NCBI GenBank assembly: GCA_964563495.1
Contig: CAZLYK010000005.1
Span: forward strand, 1 to 64,000
Source: CAZLYK01 sp964563495
GTDB lineage: Bacteria > Acidobacteriota > Blastocatellia > RBC074
Direction of reading: 5' to 3'
Length of the DNA: 64,000 bases
In this document: positions 8,875 to 16,927 of the stretch, one piece after another
Numbering within the stretch: position 1 is the first letter of the stretch
How the letters are laid out: each line of letters begins with the position of its first letter
Made by a program: the position numbers and the translations under genes
The notes under the pieces: generated by a model
What the model saw: the letters and a program-made list of their open reading frames with translations, nothing else
The model's database searches: none
What the model was told of the DNA's origin: nothing

Positions 8875-11055
8875 TTATGCTTTGAAACCGTTCGGGACGA
8901 GCGGCAAAGACCGCAGCCGCTGACCGGTCGCTGCATATATCGCACTGCTCACTGCCGGAGCCAGCGCCACGATCGGACATTCGCCTGCGCCGGCTGAAGG
9001 CAAATCGCGGCGATCCAGCAAGACCGTTTCCAGCTTTGGCAGATCACTGAAACGCGGCACGCGATAACGCGAAAAACGCGGGTTGAGCACCTTGCCGTCC
9101 GCGAAATCGATCGCTTCAAACAACGCGCCGCCGATGCCCTGAATGATCGAGCCCTCGACCTGATTCTTGAGGCCGTCAGGATTGATGATCGCCCCACATT
9201 CAAACGCCGTCACGACGCGCACCAGTTTTACTTTACCGCTCGCGCGATCGATCGCGACCTCGACGCAATTGGCGACGTAGCCGCCTTTCTCAAAACCGCC
9301 GGCGATCCCGAATCCATGGTTGGCCGGTGCTTTCGCCCTCCCCCAACCAAACGTTTTCGCCGCCGCTTCCAGGACCGCGCGCATTCTTTCGTCTCTCAAG
9401 TTCTGCAAGCGGAATGCGAGCGGGTCGAGTTTCAGGCTTTCGGCCAACTCATCCAGATGCACTTCTCGCGCGAAGTGGTTCGCGGTCGAGGCCAGCGCAC
9501 GATACGATCCTTGCCGCAGGGGTGACCCGACGTTGTGAAACTCGATCTTCTGATTCGGAATTTCGTAGACCGGACGAATCCCCGCCGAGCCGGAGTTGTA
9601 GTTGTCAAATTCCCACGCCGTGAGCTTGCCGTCTTTGTCGACCCCGCTCGTGATTTCGATCAAACCGGCGGGACGGAAGTACGCCCAGGCAAACTCTTCT
9701 TCGCGCGTCCAGACCAGCTTGACCGGCTTGCCCGCGGCTTTTGCCAGGCGCGCCGCCTCGATCGCCGCTTCCCCCGTGTGCTTTCCACCGTAGCCCGACC
9801 CGGTGTCGGGCATGATGACTCGAACCCGTTCTTCCGGAATGCGAAACGCGCTCGCCAGTTCAGCCCGCACCCCGAAAGGCCGCTGAGTCCCCGTCCAGAC
9901 AGTGAGCTTGCCGTCTTGCCATTCAGCAACCGCTGCGCGCGGTTCGAGCGGCGCGTGCGCGATGTAGGCGACCGTGTAGCGGCCTTCGAGCTTTTGTTGC
10001 GCCGACGCCAGGCCATCCGCAATCGAGCCGCGCGTGTTGCTGCTCGCGCCGCCGAAGCCCCCGCCTTGTCCCTGGCTCGGCTGCTTTTTGAAGTACTCAA
10101 AGATCTCTTTCGCGGAAGGTTGCGGCGTGGTCTTCCATTCGGCGCGAATCGCGGCCAATCCGCGCGCGGCAAGTTGCGGATTCGGCGCCGTGACGCCGAC
10201 GAAATCGCCGTCGCGGACGACAGTCACGCCCGGCAGCTTCTCCGCTTCTTTGGTGTCGAGCGAACTGAGCGTCGCGCCATTGGCCGCCGCCCGCAGCACT
10301 TTGCCAAACAACATCTCCGGTCGTTTAAGGTCCGGTGTGTAGCGATGTTTACCGGTCACTATCTCGCGGCCATTGACGCGACGAACCGGCTTGCCCGCAA
10401 CCCTCCATTGATCGTGGGGTGTGAGCGGAGCGTTGTCGCCGATCGCCTTGACCAGCTTTTGCCCCCTGGTCAATTGGCCGAAACTGAAAGCTTGTCCGGT
10501 CGGTGGATGAGTGATCCTGCCATCGGCGATGAGCAGGGCACTGCGGTCGGCCTTGCTCTGCTCTGCCGCCAGATCAAGCAACATCTCCCGCGCCGCCGCC
10601 GCGGCCTTGCGCAAACGCGGACTCATGACCGGCGTCGTCTGACTGCCGAACGTGCCTGCATCATACGGCGTCAAATCGGTGTCGCCCATCACCATCCGGA
10701 TTGCCGACATCGGCGTGCGCAATTCTTCAGCGACGATTTGTGCAAGCGAAGTGCGGATGCCCTGGCCGACTTCGACCTTGCCCGTGTAAACCGTCACCGC
10801 GCCGTCTTCCCCGACGTGCAGCCACGCGCCGATCTCCTGCGGCAACGACCCGCCGCCGCGCCTGCGCCCGCCGCCCGATTCCTGTTGGGCATCGGCTTGA
10901 TCCAATGCCAGGACAATCAAGACACCGCCGCCCAGCACTTTGAAGAAATCGCGTCGCGCTATTTCAAACCGGTAGGCAGGCGCGGCCGCCAACTCATAAC
11001 GTTCCGGCTCAATCTCGGGCGCAACCGGCAACAGGTCGTGTAATCGTTCCGTCAT
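8875..11055 (-). CDS. Molybdopterin-binding large subunit of a xanthine dehydrogenase/IorB-type hydroxylase
   Basis: A 726-residue large subunit of the aldehyde oxidase/xanthine dehydrogenase superfamily, most like isoquinoline 1-oxidoreductase beta subunits. After an N-terminal segment with FEIARRDFFKVLGGG (Tat-like twin arginine) come the molybdenum cofactor-binding domains, with GVEVGQG-like GKVEVGQGIRTSLAQIVAEE, the TGSGYGGKHTGEAA motif and a C-terminal AGECPIVALAPAVSSAI in which Glu is the expected catalytic residue. It pairs with the [2Fe-2S] subunit just upstream (four-base ATGA overlap). A periplasmic enzyme feeding electrons to cytochromes is expected. The substrate (aldehyde or N-heterocycle) is unknown. 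The start at 11055 was chosen from this overlap. Confidence 0.9.
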   Translation of the reverse strand: MTERLHDLLPVAPEIEPERYELAAAPAYRFEIARRDFFKVLGGGVLIVLALDQADAQQESGGGRRRGGGSLPQEIGAWLHVGEDGAVTVYTGKVEVGQGIRTSLAQIVAEELRTPMSAIRMVMGDTDLTPYDAGTFGSQTTPVMSPRLRKAAAAAREMLLDLAAEQSKADRSALLIADGRITHPPTGQAFSFGQLTRGQKLVKAIGDNAPLTPHDQWRVAGKPVRRVNGREIVTGKHRYTPDLKRPEMLFGKVLRAAANGATLSSLDTKEAEKLPGVTVVRDGDFVGVTAPNPQLAARGLAAIRAEWKTTPQPSAKEIFEYFKKQPSQGQGGGFGGASSNTRGSIADGLASAQQKLEGRYTVAYIAHAPLEPRAAVAEWQDGKLTVWTGTQRPFGVRAELASAFRIPEERVRVIMPDTGSGYGGKHTGEAAIEAARLAKAAGKPVKLVWTREEEFAWAYFRPAGLIEITSGVDKDGKLTAWEFDNYNSGSAGIRPVYEIPNQKIEFHNVGSPLRQGSYRALASTANHFAREVHLDELAESLKLDPLAFRLQNLRDERMRAVLEAAAKTFGWGRAKAPANHGFGIAGGFEKGGYVANCVEVAIDRASGKVKLVRVVTAFECGAIINPDGLKNQVEGSIIQGIGGALFEAIDFADGKVLNPRFSRYRVPRFSDLPKLETVLLDRRDLPSAGAGECPIVALAPAVSSAIYAATGQRLRSLPLVPNGFKA

Positions 11056-11537
11056 TGCGCGCCTCCTTTCTGCGCCGTTTTGCCGTTTGCCGCGCGACGA
11101 ATCGCTTCGACAATCCGCGGATAGGTTCCGCAGCGGCAGAGATTGCCTTCCATGGCCCGAAGGATATCGGTTTCGGTCGGATGCGGATTCTTTTTCAGCA
11201 AGCCCGCACCCGACATGAGCATGCCCGGAATACAGTAGCCACATTGCATCGCATCTACCGCGAGAAACGCTTCCTGCAACGGATGCAGCCGTCCATTTTC
11301 TTCCAATCCTTCAATGGTCGTAATCCGCCTGCCCGCAACGGCGCCGACTTGCACCAGGCAGGAACGCGTCGCCTGCCCGTCTATCAAAACGGTGCACGCT
11401 CCGCATTGCCCCTCGCCACAGCCGTATTTCGTTCCGGTCAGATCGAGGTCGTCGCGCAATACGCTGAGCAGCGTGCGGTCGGCCTCAGCCTCAACTCGCC
11501 GCGTGGTTCCATTGATCTGCAACTCGATAACTTTCAT
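11052..11537 (-). CDS. [2Fe-2S] small subunit of the molybdenum hydroxylase
   Basis: A 161-residue electron-transfer subunit. The plant-ferredoxin-type cluster is bound by CGEGQCGACTVLIDG plus the following SC. The second, helical cluster domain has MQCGYCIPGM and NLCRCGTYPRI. All eight expected cysteines are visible. It is the first gene of a leftward unit with the large subunit and the M61 peptidase. The ATG at 11537 follows a GGAG and gives the family's usual length. Divergent from the cytochrome-PQQ gene at 11710, with about 170 bases between them. Confidence 0.95.
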   Translation of the reverse strand: MKVIELQINGTTRRVEAEADRTLLSVLRDDLDLTGTKYGCGEGQCGACTVLIDGQATRSCLVQVGAVAGRRITTIEGLEENGRLHPLQEAFLAVDAMQCGYCIPGMLMSGAGLLKKNPHPTETDILRAMEGNLCRCGTYPRIVEAIRRAANGKTAQKGGAQ

Positions 11538-11709
11538 AAACAACTCCGTTTGCCGGGAGCGCCGGCGTTTGCAACGGATCAAAACTCGCCGGCGCTTCCG
11601 GCAGCGATGGCGGTTTGACAACAAGAGCAGTTATGTGATTTTCTTTGCGTCGCTGATACGATGCCATGAAACTACGAATAACGAAGTAGCGCAACCTGGA
11701 CAGGGGTCT

Positions 11710-13554
11710 ATGAAATCACTGAAACGCATATTTCCAATCTTTAGCCTTGCCGCGATCTTCTTTTATGGGCTGTTCTCCCTGACTAACGGGGCAGCGCAGC
11801 AACAGCCCGACGGAGCGGCTCTCTACCAACAGCGATGTGCAACCTGCCACGACACCAGGATGGAGCGCGTCCCGCCGCGCGCCTTGATTGCCGAATTGCC
11901 GTTGGAGAACGTCATCCAGACGATGACTACCGGCGTCATGAAACCGCAAGCCGCCGGATTGAGCGCCGCTGAAATTCGAGCCATCGCCGTTTACCTGACC
12001 AACAAACAGCCCGGTGCGGCGCCGGCCAAAGTCATCGCCAATCAGTGCAAAGAGAGCGGTGGGGTGATCAAACTCAATCAAGCGCAATGGAACGGATGGG
12101 GGCGCGACCTGGACAACACCCATTATCAACCCAGGCCGGGGCTCAAACCTCAGGACGTGCCGAGGCTCAAAGTCAAATGGGCTTTCGCCTACCCGGGCGC
12201 GCGGACGTGGGGACAGCCGACGATCATCGGCAATCGCCTTTACGTGACCGCCCAGAACGGGCAGGTCTATAGCCTCAATGCGCAAACGGGTTGCACGTAT
12301 TGGCAAATTGATGCGGGCGCAGGCGCGCGCACCGCCTTGAGTATCGGCCCTCTTCCCGCCGGTTCGCCGGCCAAATTCGCGGCGTACTTCGGCGATCAGA
12401 AAGCCAACGTCCACGCGGTGGATGCCGAGACCGGCAAGCCGCTTTGGAAAACCAAGCTTGACGATCACCTCTTCGCGCGGATCACGGGTGCTCCGATTCT
12501 TTATCAGGACAGGCTCTACGTCCCGGTCTCCTCGGTCGAAGAAGGGCCTGGACGCAATGAAAAGTACGAGTGCTGCAAGTTTCGCGGGGCGGTCGCGGCG
12601 CTTGATGCCTACACCGGCAAGCTGATCTGGAAGAGCTATTCGATCACGGAGCCGCTCTTGCCCTTCAAGAAGAACGCGGCCGGCACCCAGCAATGGGGCC
12701 CCGCCGGCGGAGCGATCTGGTCTTCCCCGACGATTGACCTCAAACGCAAAGTGATCTATGCCGGGACCGGTAATTCGTACACCGACGCCGACACCAAAGG
12801 CGCGGACGCAATCATCGCTTTCGATATGGCGACCGGCAAAATCAAGTGGAGCAATCAAGTCACATCGAAAGACAATTTTCTGGTCAACTGTTTACCCAGG
12901 CCTTCGGGCAACTGTCCGCAAGAGCCGGGGCCGGACGTGGATTTCGGCACGTCGCCGGTCCTGCGCACGCTGCCGAACGGCAAGCAGGTCATCCTGGTCG
13001 GACAAAAGTCCGGCATGGTTTACGCACTCGATCCCGACAACGACGGTAAGGTCATCTGGCGGGTCAAAGTCGGTGAAGGCAGCGCGCTCGGCGGCGTCGA
13101 ATGGGGACACGCGGCTGACGAGCAGAACGTCTACGTAGCTATTTCGGATGTTATCCCGCGCGGTGACCGCAATCCCGGCATGGCCGCCTTGAAGATCGCA
13201 ACCGGAGAAAAAGTCTGGCACGTACCCACGCCTAAACCGGTTTGCAGTTGGGGCACTGAAAAATGCGAAGCCGGACAATCAGCGGCCATCTCCGTTATTC
13301 CAGGTGTGGTCTTTTCAGGCGCGATTGACGGTCACCTGCGCGCCTATGCGACCAAAGACGGACAGATCATCTGGGATTTCGACACGGCGTCCCAACCCTG
13401 GGACGCGGTCAACGGCGGGAAGGCAAAGGGCGGCTCGCTCGATGTTGGAGCCCCGACGATCGCCAATGGCATGCTCTACGTCAACTCCGGCTATGGCGTC
13501 TTTTTCGGCGCCCCCGGCAATGCTTTACTGGCCTTCAGCGTGGATGGGAAATAA
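11710..13554 (+). CDS. PQQ-dependent quinoprotein dehydrogenase with N-terminal cytochrome c domain (PVA-dehydrogenase-like)
   Basis: A 614-residue exported protein. It has a signal peptide (about 1-30), a short cytochrome c domain with CATCH (haem c attachment) and a following methionine (TGVMKPQ) as likely sixth ligand. A beta-propeller of PQQ-type repeats follows (AQNGQVYSLNAQTGC..., GAIWSSPTIDLKRKVIYAGTG, SGAIDGHLRAYATKDGQIIWDF). Cytochrome first, propeller second is the order of polyvinyl-alcohol dehydrogenase (cytochrome) rather than of quinohaemoprotein alcohol dehydrogenases. It probably oxidises an alcohol in the periplasm and passes electrons to a cytochrome. It is transcribed away from the molybdenum hydroxylase. 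The substrate is not evident. Confidence 0.85.
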   Translation: MKSLKRIFPIFSLAAIFFYGLFSLTNGAAQQQPDGAALYQQRCATCHDTRMERVPPRALIAELPLENVIQTMTTGVMKPQAAGLSAAEIRAIAVYLTNKQPGAAPAKVIANQCKESGGVIKLNQAQWNGWGRDLDNTHYQPRPGLKPQDVPRLKVKWAFAYPGARTWGQPTIIGNRLYVTAQNGQVYSLNAQTGCTYWQIDAGAGARTALSIGPLPAGSPAKFAAYFGDQKANVHAVDAETGKPLWKTKLDDHLFARITGAPILYQDRLYVPVSSVEEGPGRNEKYECCKFRGAVAALDAYTGKLIWKSYSITEPLLPFKKNAAGTQQWGPAGGAIWSSPTIDLKRKVIYAGTGNSYTDADTKGADAIIAFDMATGKIKWSNQVTSKDNFLVNCLPRPSGNCPQEPGPDVDFGTSPVLRTLPNGKQVILVGQKSGMVYALDPDNDGKVIWRVKVGEGSALGGVEWGHAADEQNVYVAISDVIPRGDRNPGMAALKIATGEKVWHVPTPKPVCSWGTEKCEAGQSAAISVIPGVVFSGAIDGHLRAYATKDGQIIWDFDTASQPWDAVNGGKAKGGSLDVGAPTIANGMLYVNSGYGVFFGAPGNALLAFSVDGK

Positions 13555-13561
13555 GAGAAGA

Positions 13562-13604
13562 AATAGACAGGATTAACCGGATTTTTGCAGGATTAAACAG
13601 GATT
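13562..13604. repeat. Left arm (43 nt) of a palindrome split by an insertion
   Basis: This 43-base arm (AATAGACAGGATTAACCGG... to ...AAACAGGATT) is the exact reverse complement of 16928-16970, including the arm-specific AACCGG variant. The two halves are separated by about 3.3 kb of foreign-looking sequence. Confidence 0.92.
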
Positions 13605-13625
13605 ACTTCGGGGAAGAGGTCGGGC

Positions 13626-13706
13626 GTATAGTGCTGTCCCCCTCATGACTACGGATTTGACCACACCCCGCCCGAACAATTGAACGATGTGGATGAGCGG
13701 CGAGTT
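13626..13706. repeat. Left inverted repeat of the insertion
   Basis: The sequence from GTATAGTGCTGTCCCC inward to GATGAGCGGCGAGTT matches the reverse complement of 16799-16879 at about 79 of 81 positions. Confidence 0.9.
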
Positions 13707-13995
13707 TACGAAGGCCGATTTTTCGGATGGTTTGTTCGGCTCTCGAAAGAATTTCGGCGGTCTCTTTCTTCTCATTCTCAAGGGTGTTGAATGCGGCTTG
13801 AATTCTGGCGATTGATTGAGGCGTGGCGGCGACTTTCCCGCGGATCAGGCGGGAGACTTCGCTCAAGGAACATCCTGATGCCCTGGCCAATTCACGCTAG
13901 CTAAATTTCTTGGCTTCGCGAATCGTGATTGCGGCCAATTTCTTGAAGTCTTTTTCCGGAAGGCGGTAGACGGTTTGCGCTTCGGGGTCGTGGCC
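13707..13995 (-). pseudogene. Helix-turn-helix protein fragment with an in-frame stop
   Basis: On the minus strand one frame reads YRLPEKDFKKLAAITIREAKK, then FS, a TAG stop, and without any shift RELARASGCSLSEVSRLIRG followed by a long helix (SIARIQAAFNTLENEKKE). This is an XRE-like helix-turn-helix near the C-terminus of a protein. The stop would be CAG (Gln) if one base were changed, so a C-to-T nonsense mutation is the simplest reading. The frame runs on into the left inverted repeat and stops at about 13603. The N-terminal part is missing or joined to unrelated sequence at about 13995. The intact protein's identity is unknown; a regulator or element-borne DNA-binding protein is plausible. 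Confidence 0.6.
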
Positions 13996-13996
13996 A

Positions 13997-14246
13997 CTCC
14001 CGGCATGGTCTTGATCTCCGACGCCGGCAGGAAAGCTTCGCCTGACCACGTATTGGTCACGCGAATCTTTGCCGCTATCGGTCTGCCGGTAGCGCCATCT
14101 CGAAGCGCGCCGCGAATCACCGCCGGAGCCTGTGTGTTCTGGCGTTCGCCCTGAAGCGCGCTCAACGGCAGAAGCAGACTGCCAGAGCCTAAGGCCCGGA
14201 TCGAATTTAGAATCTCTCGGCGAGAGAGATGATGTCCTTGTCTCAT
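13997..14246 (-). pseudogene. Truncated N-terminus of an exported protein with a carboxypeptidase-regulatory-like domain
   Basis: From an ATG at 14246 about 83 residues read MRQGHHLSRREILNSIRALG (twin-arginine-like SRREIL followed by a hydrophobic stretch), then an APAVIRGALRDGATGRPIAA segment typical of regulatory-like domains. Near 13997 the meaningful reading ends and the sequence continues in another frame as the helix-turn-helix fragment. It resembles the start of Tat-exported CehA-type metallohydrolases, but the catalytic part is absent. The start overlaps the preceding fragment's stop by four bases (ATGA), a relic of an operon. Confidence 0.55.
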
Positions 14247-14401
14247 TTCTGTTCTTCCTTTCCGGCCCCGTCCTGCCAGAACTCTTGCATGGATTGGTGG
14301 GCCGCCTCGCGGGCTTGCTGCTTGTCTCCGTAGAAGATAGCCTGGGCAACCTTCTCGTGACAATTGGCCTGGCGCTCCGGATCTGATTTCAGCCGCTGAC
14401 A
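14243..14401 (-). pseudogene. C-terminal fragment of a GntR/FadR-type (FCD domain) regulator
   Basis: About 50 codons read SDPERQANCHEKVAQAIFYG, then DKQQAREAAHQSMQEFW, ending EEQK and TGA. The His and the GD-x-x-x-A-R-E-A-x-x-x-H-like pattern match the end of FCD ligand-binding domains. The DNA-binding half is absent; upstream sequence is not coding-like. It is coupled by ATGA to the next fragment, which suggests that a regulator-enzyme pair was captured and truncated on both sides. Confidence 0.5.
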
Positions 14402-14896
14402 CGCCCTACGTGTGGGAACTCACACGCGTTCATCACGGGTCAGGTTTTTGTCAGCGACAGCGGTCAGCTTGCTGGCCCGAAAGCTTGCGACCCAGCTTCT
14501 GGAAAAGGCTTTATGAGTTGAGACGAGCGTATTCACTTCATGAAGATCAACGGCTTCGCCGGATTTTTGAAAGCTGCTTTTGGGAAGGCGGTTAGCCACC
14601 AGAAATTCTTCGCGTTTTCTTGGCCGCTGCGCTCTTCATCACGTACAATCGGCCTTCACACTTGCTCAATGTTGCGTTTTCTTGAAGGGGCGAATCCTCT
14701 GCAAAAGGCGTCCTTCATTCGATTGAGCAGAGTAGAGTAAGGAAGTCGCCATAATACGTATGCTGTCTAATTCATGAGGCTGAACTTCACTAACTGCAAC
14801 GTGCTCGATTTTGTGAACTCTTTGCATCTACTCAAGATTTTGCCAGGCGAAATATCTGAGTTTGCTTAGGAATTCGCGAGTTTTTCGACTTTTGAG
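14402..14896. other. About 500 bases without a supported gene, inside the insertion
   Basis: No reading frame here looks protein-like over more than about 65 codons. A minus-strand stretch near 14420-14620 has weak coding character but no recognisable motif. The base composition is AT-richer toward the right. No RNA gene, repeat or terminator is recognised. Confidence 0.4.
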
Positions 14897-16101
14897 ATGA
14901 CCTCAATGAACGGGATCCCACGCCGCTTTCAGACCGGCTCTGCTTCATTATTTCTGGTTGCACTCCTAAGCGCATTGGCGGCTAGCTACGTTGCTCTCGG
15001 CCAATTCGTGCAGATTATTCGAGCTTCGCGTCTTCGTCAGCAAGAGACTACTACTGAGAATCTATTCGCAATTTATCAAACCCCTGTTCTTGGGCAGGGA
15101 AACACTACCAACAGGAACGCAGCCGAGCAGTCGGGAGCTCCCGCACCACAGTCCCGGATTGCCACTCCCACATTAGTGGTGAGCAAGCGTAAGGTCGGTG
15201 TTAATGAGGAGGTTCAGTTCACCGTGACGTTTAAGGGCAATGTTGCCAAGTGTCATTTCGGCTACACACTCGATTATGGCGATGGCAAGAAAAGGGATGT
15301 AACCCGAGCGTCTGCGAGCCGTAGATTCAACTATCAATACCAAAAGGTCGGCAAATACGAAGTTAGGCTCAAGAATATCGCATCCGATTGTTCTGATCTG
15401 ATAATATATCCAAGGGAGGTATCTGTAGCAGGGCAGGCCACACCGACACCAACACCAACACCAACACCGACACCGACACCNNNNNNNNNNNNNNNNNNNN
15501 NNNNNNNNNNNNNNNNNNNNNNNNNNNNNNNNNNNNNNNNNNNNNNNNNNNNNNNNNNNNNNNNNNNNNNNNNNNNNNNNTAGCAGGGCAGGCCACACCG
15601 ACACCAACACCAACACCAACACCGACACCGACACCGACACCGAGGCGAACACCGACGCCAAGGCCAACACCATCTCCATTACCCAGCCCAACCACAGTGC
15701 CGTCTCCATTGCTTGGGCCCGTACCAGTCGTGGTCGCAACTCCGTCGCCGACTAGGACCACTTCACCAACCATCTCAGGTTCACCAAGTTCAACTCCCGA
15801 CGGTTCGAGTGGCTGGCTTAACCTTCGAAAGAATTGGTGGAAGTACCTCCTCGCGATTCTAGTTCTCTTGCCCGCTGCCTTCGCTGGTTACCGGGCCCTT
15901 CGACGCGCGTCTTACCCTCGCCCGACAGTACACTCACATCTCGATCCGGGCGCTCCGGGCCTGAAGGGCTCCATGGATGGGATGAAGAACTTCGCGATAA
16001 ACTTTGAGTTACTTCTCAATCCCCAGATGACTGAGGGTCAATCTCTCATTAGCACCAGCGAGGCGAACCTTGTTAGATCCGAAAGGAGAGATGATGGCTG
16101 A
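14897..16101 (+). CDS. Secreted PKD-like/TPTP-repeat protein with C-terminal membrane segment (split by an assembly gap)
   Basis: Left of the gap: an N-terminal signal or anchor (ASLFLVALLSALAASYVALG), a spacer, then a PKD-like beta domain (FGYTLDYGDGKKRDV ... YQYQKVGKYEVRLKNI), then Thr-Pro repeats. Right of the gap: more Pro/Thr linker, one transmembrane helix (WWKYLLAILVLLPAAFAGYRAL) and about 60 cytoplasmic residues. The 55 bases before the gap equal the 55 bases after it. Removing 100 N plus one copy leaves 1050 bases, a single frame of 349 residues. The next gene overlaps its end by 11 bases. Function unknown: a surface-displayed domain on a long linker, anchored in the membrane. It is less G+C-rich than the rest of the window and sits within the insertion. 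Confidence 0.7.
15481..15580. other. Assembly gap (100 N) flanked by a 55-base direct repeat
   Basis: Bases 15426-15480 and 15581-15635 are identical (TAGCAGGGCAGGCCACACCG through ...GACACC). The repeat ends in a Thr-Pro-coding microsatellite. Exactly 55 bases of overlap recur at the second gap, pointing to an assembler k-mer rather than missing sequence. Confidence 0.93.
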
Positions 16102-16699
16102 ATCAACAATAACTCTTCGTCAGGTATTTTCGATTCCCGCCGCCGAGGCCTCAAACGGCTCTCCGGATGGTTGGAAAACCTTTCAGGAAACACTGGCCAA
16201 AGAACTCAAAGGGATCAGGTGTCCTGTCCCAATGTCCCAGCTTATTCCGAAGATTGGCGAATTGTTCGACATCGAGGTTCCCGGTCTATTGCTTAGCTGG
16301 TGGAAGAAAGCCGAAGACTTACAGAAGGTCCTTGAAGAATCTGCGAAAGCGCCCGAGACAGTCAGATACCTTGAACTCGCCGAGCACAGTATCAGCAGTG
16401 AACATCATCCCTATCTCGAAGTGAAAATCAAGAACGCTTGCCTCAAGAAGATTGAGTTCTCAATACTGCTGCTGTTTAAGTTGAAGGGTTTTGTCTTGAA
16501 AATACAGAACGGTCGGATTACACAGATGCAAACGGGAAAGTGTGAAGTTGAAGGAACAGTACAGTATGACAAACTCACTATTTTCAAGAAGGAACTTGCG
16601 CCGCTCGATTTGCCCGGCTCGATAATGTTAGAAGAGAGAACGGAAACGGACGGCAACACGAATAGCAAGCAAACCAGGTTCGGTTCAAGCCGAACTTGA
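16091..16699 (+). CDS. Unknown protein in the insertion
   Basis: A protein of about 202 residues starting MMAESTITLRQVF after the ribosome-binding site AAGGAG (16082-16087). It overlaps the end of the PKD/TPTP gene, so the two are probably co-translated. There is no signal peptide, so a cytoplasmic protein is likely. Mixed helix (WKTFQETLAKELKG, WWKKAEDLQKVLEESAK) and beta segments (FKLKGFVLKIQNGRITQMQT). I do not recognise a family. It could work with the cytoplasmic tail of its membrane-anchored neighbour. The last 15-20 residues (Thr/Asn-rich, ending GSSRT) overlap another frame that encodes a helix-turn-helix fragment, so the C-terminus may be altered. Confidence 0.6.
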   Translation: MMAESTITLRQVFSIPAAEASNGSPDGWKTFQETLAKELKGIRCPVPMSQLIPKIGELFDIEVPGLLLSWWKKAEDLQKVLEESAKAPETVRYLELAEHSISSEHHPYLEVKIKNACLKKIEFSILLLFKLKGFVLKIQNGRITQMQTGKCEVEGTVQYDKLTIFKKELAPLDLPGSIMLEERTETDGNTNSKQTRFGSSRT

Positions 16700-16795
16700 C
16701 CCCACAAACCTGAACAAGACCATCAACGGCCATCGAAGCCCAAGCGCTGAAATGCTCGCAAAACTTCTGCAAACATTGGCCAAAATAGACGGTTG
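16632..16795 (+). pseudogene. Second helix-turn-helix C-terminal fragment
   Basis: A plus-strand frame with no ATG reads AELDPTNLNKTINGHRSPSA, then EMLAKLLQTLAKIDG and TGA, four bases before the right inverted repeat. The pattern (recognition helix, then R-S-P-S-A-E-M-L-A-K-L-L) is that of XRE-type helix-turn-helix ends. Its mirror position to the left fragment, each reading outward into an inverted repeat, suggests paired ends of one kind of element. Confidence 0.45.
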
Positions 16796-16798
16796 AAG

Positions 16799-16879
16799 AA
16801 TTCGTCGCTCATCCACATCGTTCAATTGTTCGGGCGGGGTGTGGTCAAATCCGTAGTCATGAGGGGGACAGCACTATAC
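16799..16879. repeat. Right inverted repeat of the insertion
   Basis: Reverse complement of 13626-13706; the outermost bases read GTATAGTGCTGTCCCC on the minus strand. The 16-base direct repeat at 16884-16899 follows after four bases. Confidence 0.9.
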
Positions 16880-16927
16880 CCCCCGGGGAAGAGGTCGGGT
16901 TTGACCCCAACCATGCTTCCCTTAAAC

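Larger units (their letters stand above)
13610..16899. mobile_element. 3.3 kb insertion with 81-bp inverted repeats and 16-bp flanking direct repeats
   Basis: The direct repeat CGGGGAAGAGGTCGGG occurs at 13610-13625 and at 16884-16899, outside the inverted repeats. The inverted repeats are 13626-13706 and 16799-16879, 81 bp with about two mismatches, beginning GTATAGTGCTGTCCCC at each outer end. The whole sits in the loop of a dispersed palindrome whose arms remain intact on both sides, so the pre-insertion sequence is inferable. Inside are remnants of three broken genes on the minus strand, an assembly gap, two unfamiliar plus-strand genes and a second helix-turn-helix fragment. The interior from about 14.4 kb to 16.8 kb is visibly poorer in G+C than its flanks. 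I see no transposase or recombinase gene, so the element is non-autonomous, decayed, or of an unfamiliar kind. Confidence 0.75.

Noticed and set aside
9535..11043. A 502-codon plus-strand open frame opposite the molybdenum hydroxylase large subunit
   Set aside because: Its translation is Arg-rich with no motif, whereas the opposite strand encodes a complete, well-recognised enzyme. Such long antisense frames are expected at this G+C content.
11684..11698. AAGTAGCGCAACCTG shared with 31118-31132
   Set aside because: It is a 15-base exact match between two intergenic regions, but too short and with no structure; it may be a trace of another repeat and cannot be judged from two copies.
13562..13604. 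CRISPR interpretation of the repeated CAGGATT units
   Set aside because: The repeats are scattered singly between genes, are palindromic over their whole length and lack regularly spaced unique spacers and cas genes.
13610..16899. Insertion sequence or prophage identity for the inserted element
   Set aside because: Inverted and direct repeats are present, but no transposase, integrase or phage structural gene could be read in any frame; I therefore call it only a mobile-element-like insertion.
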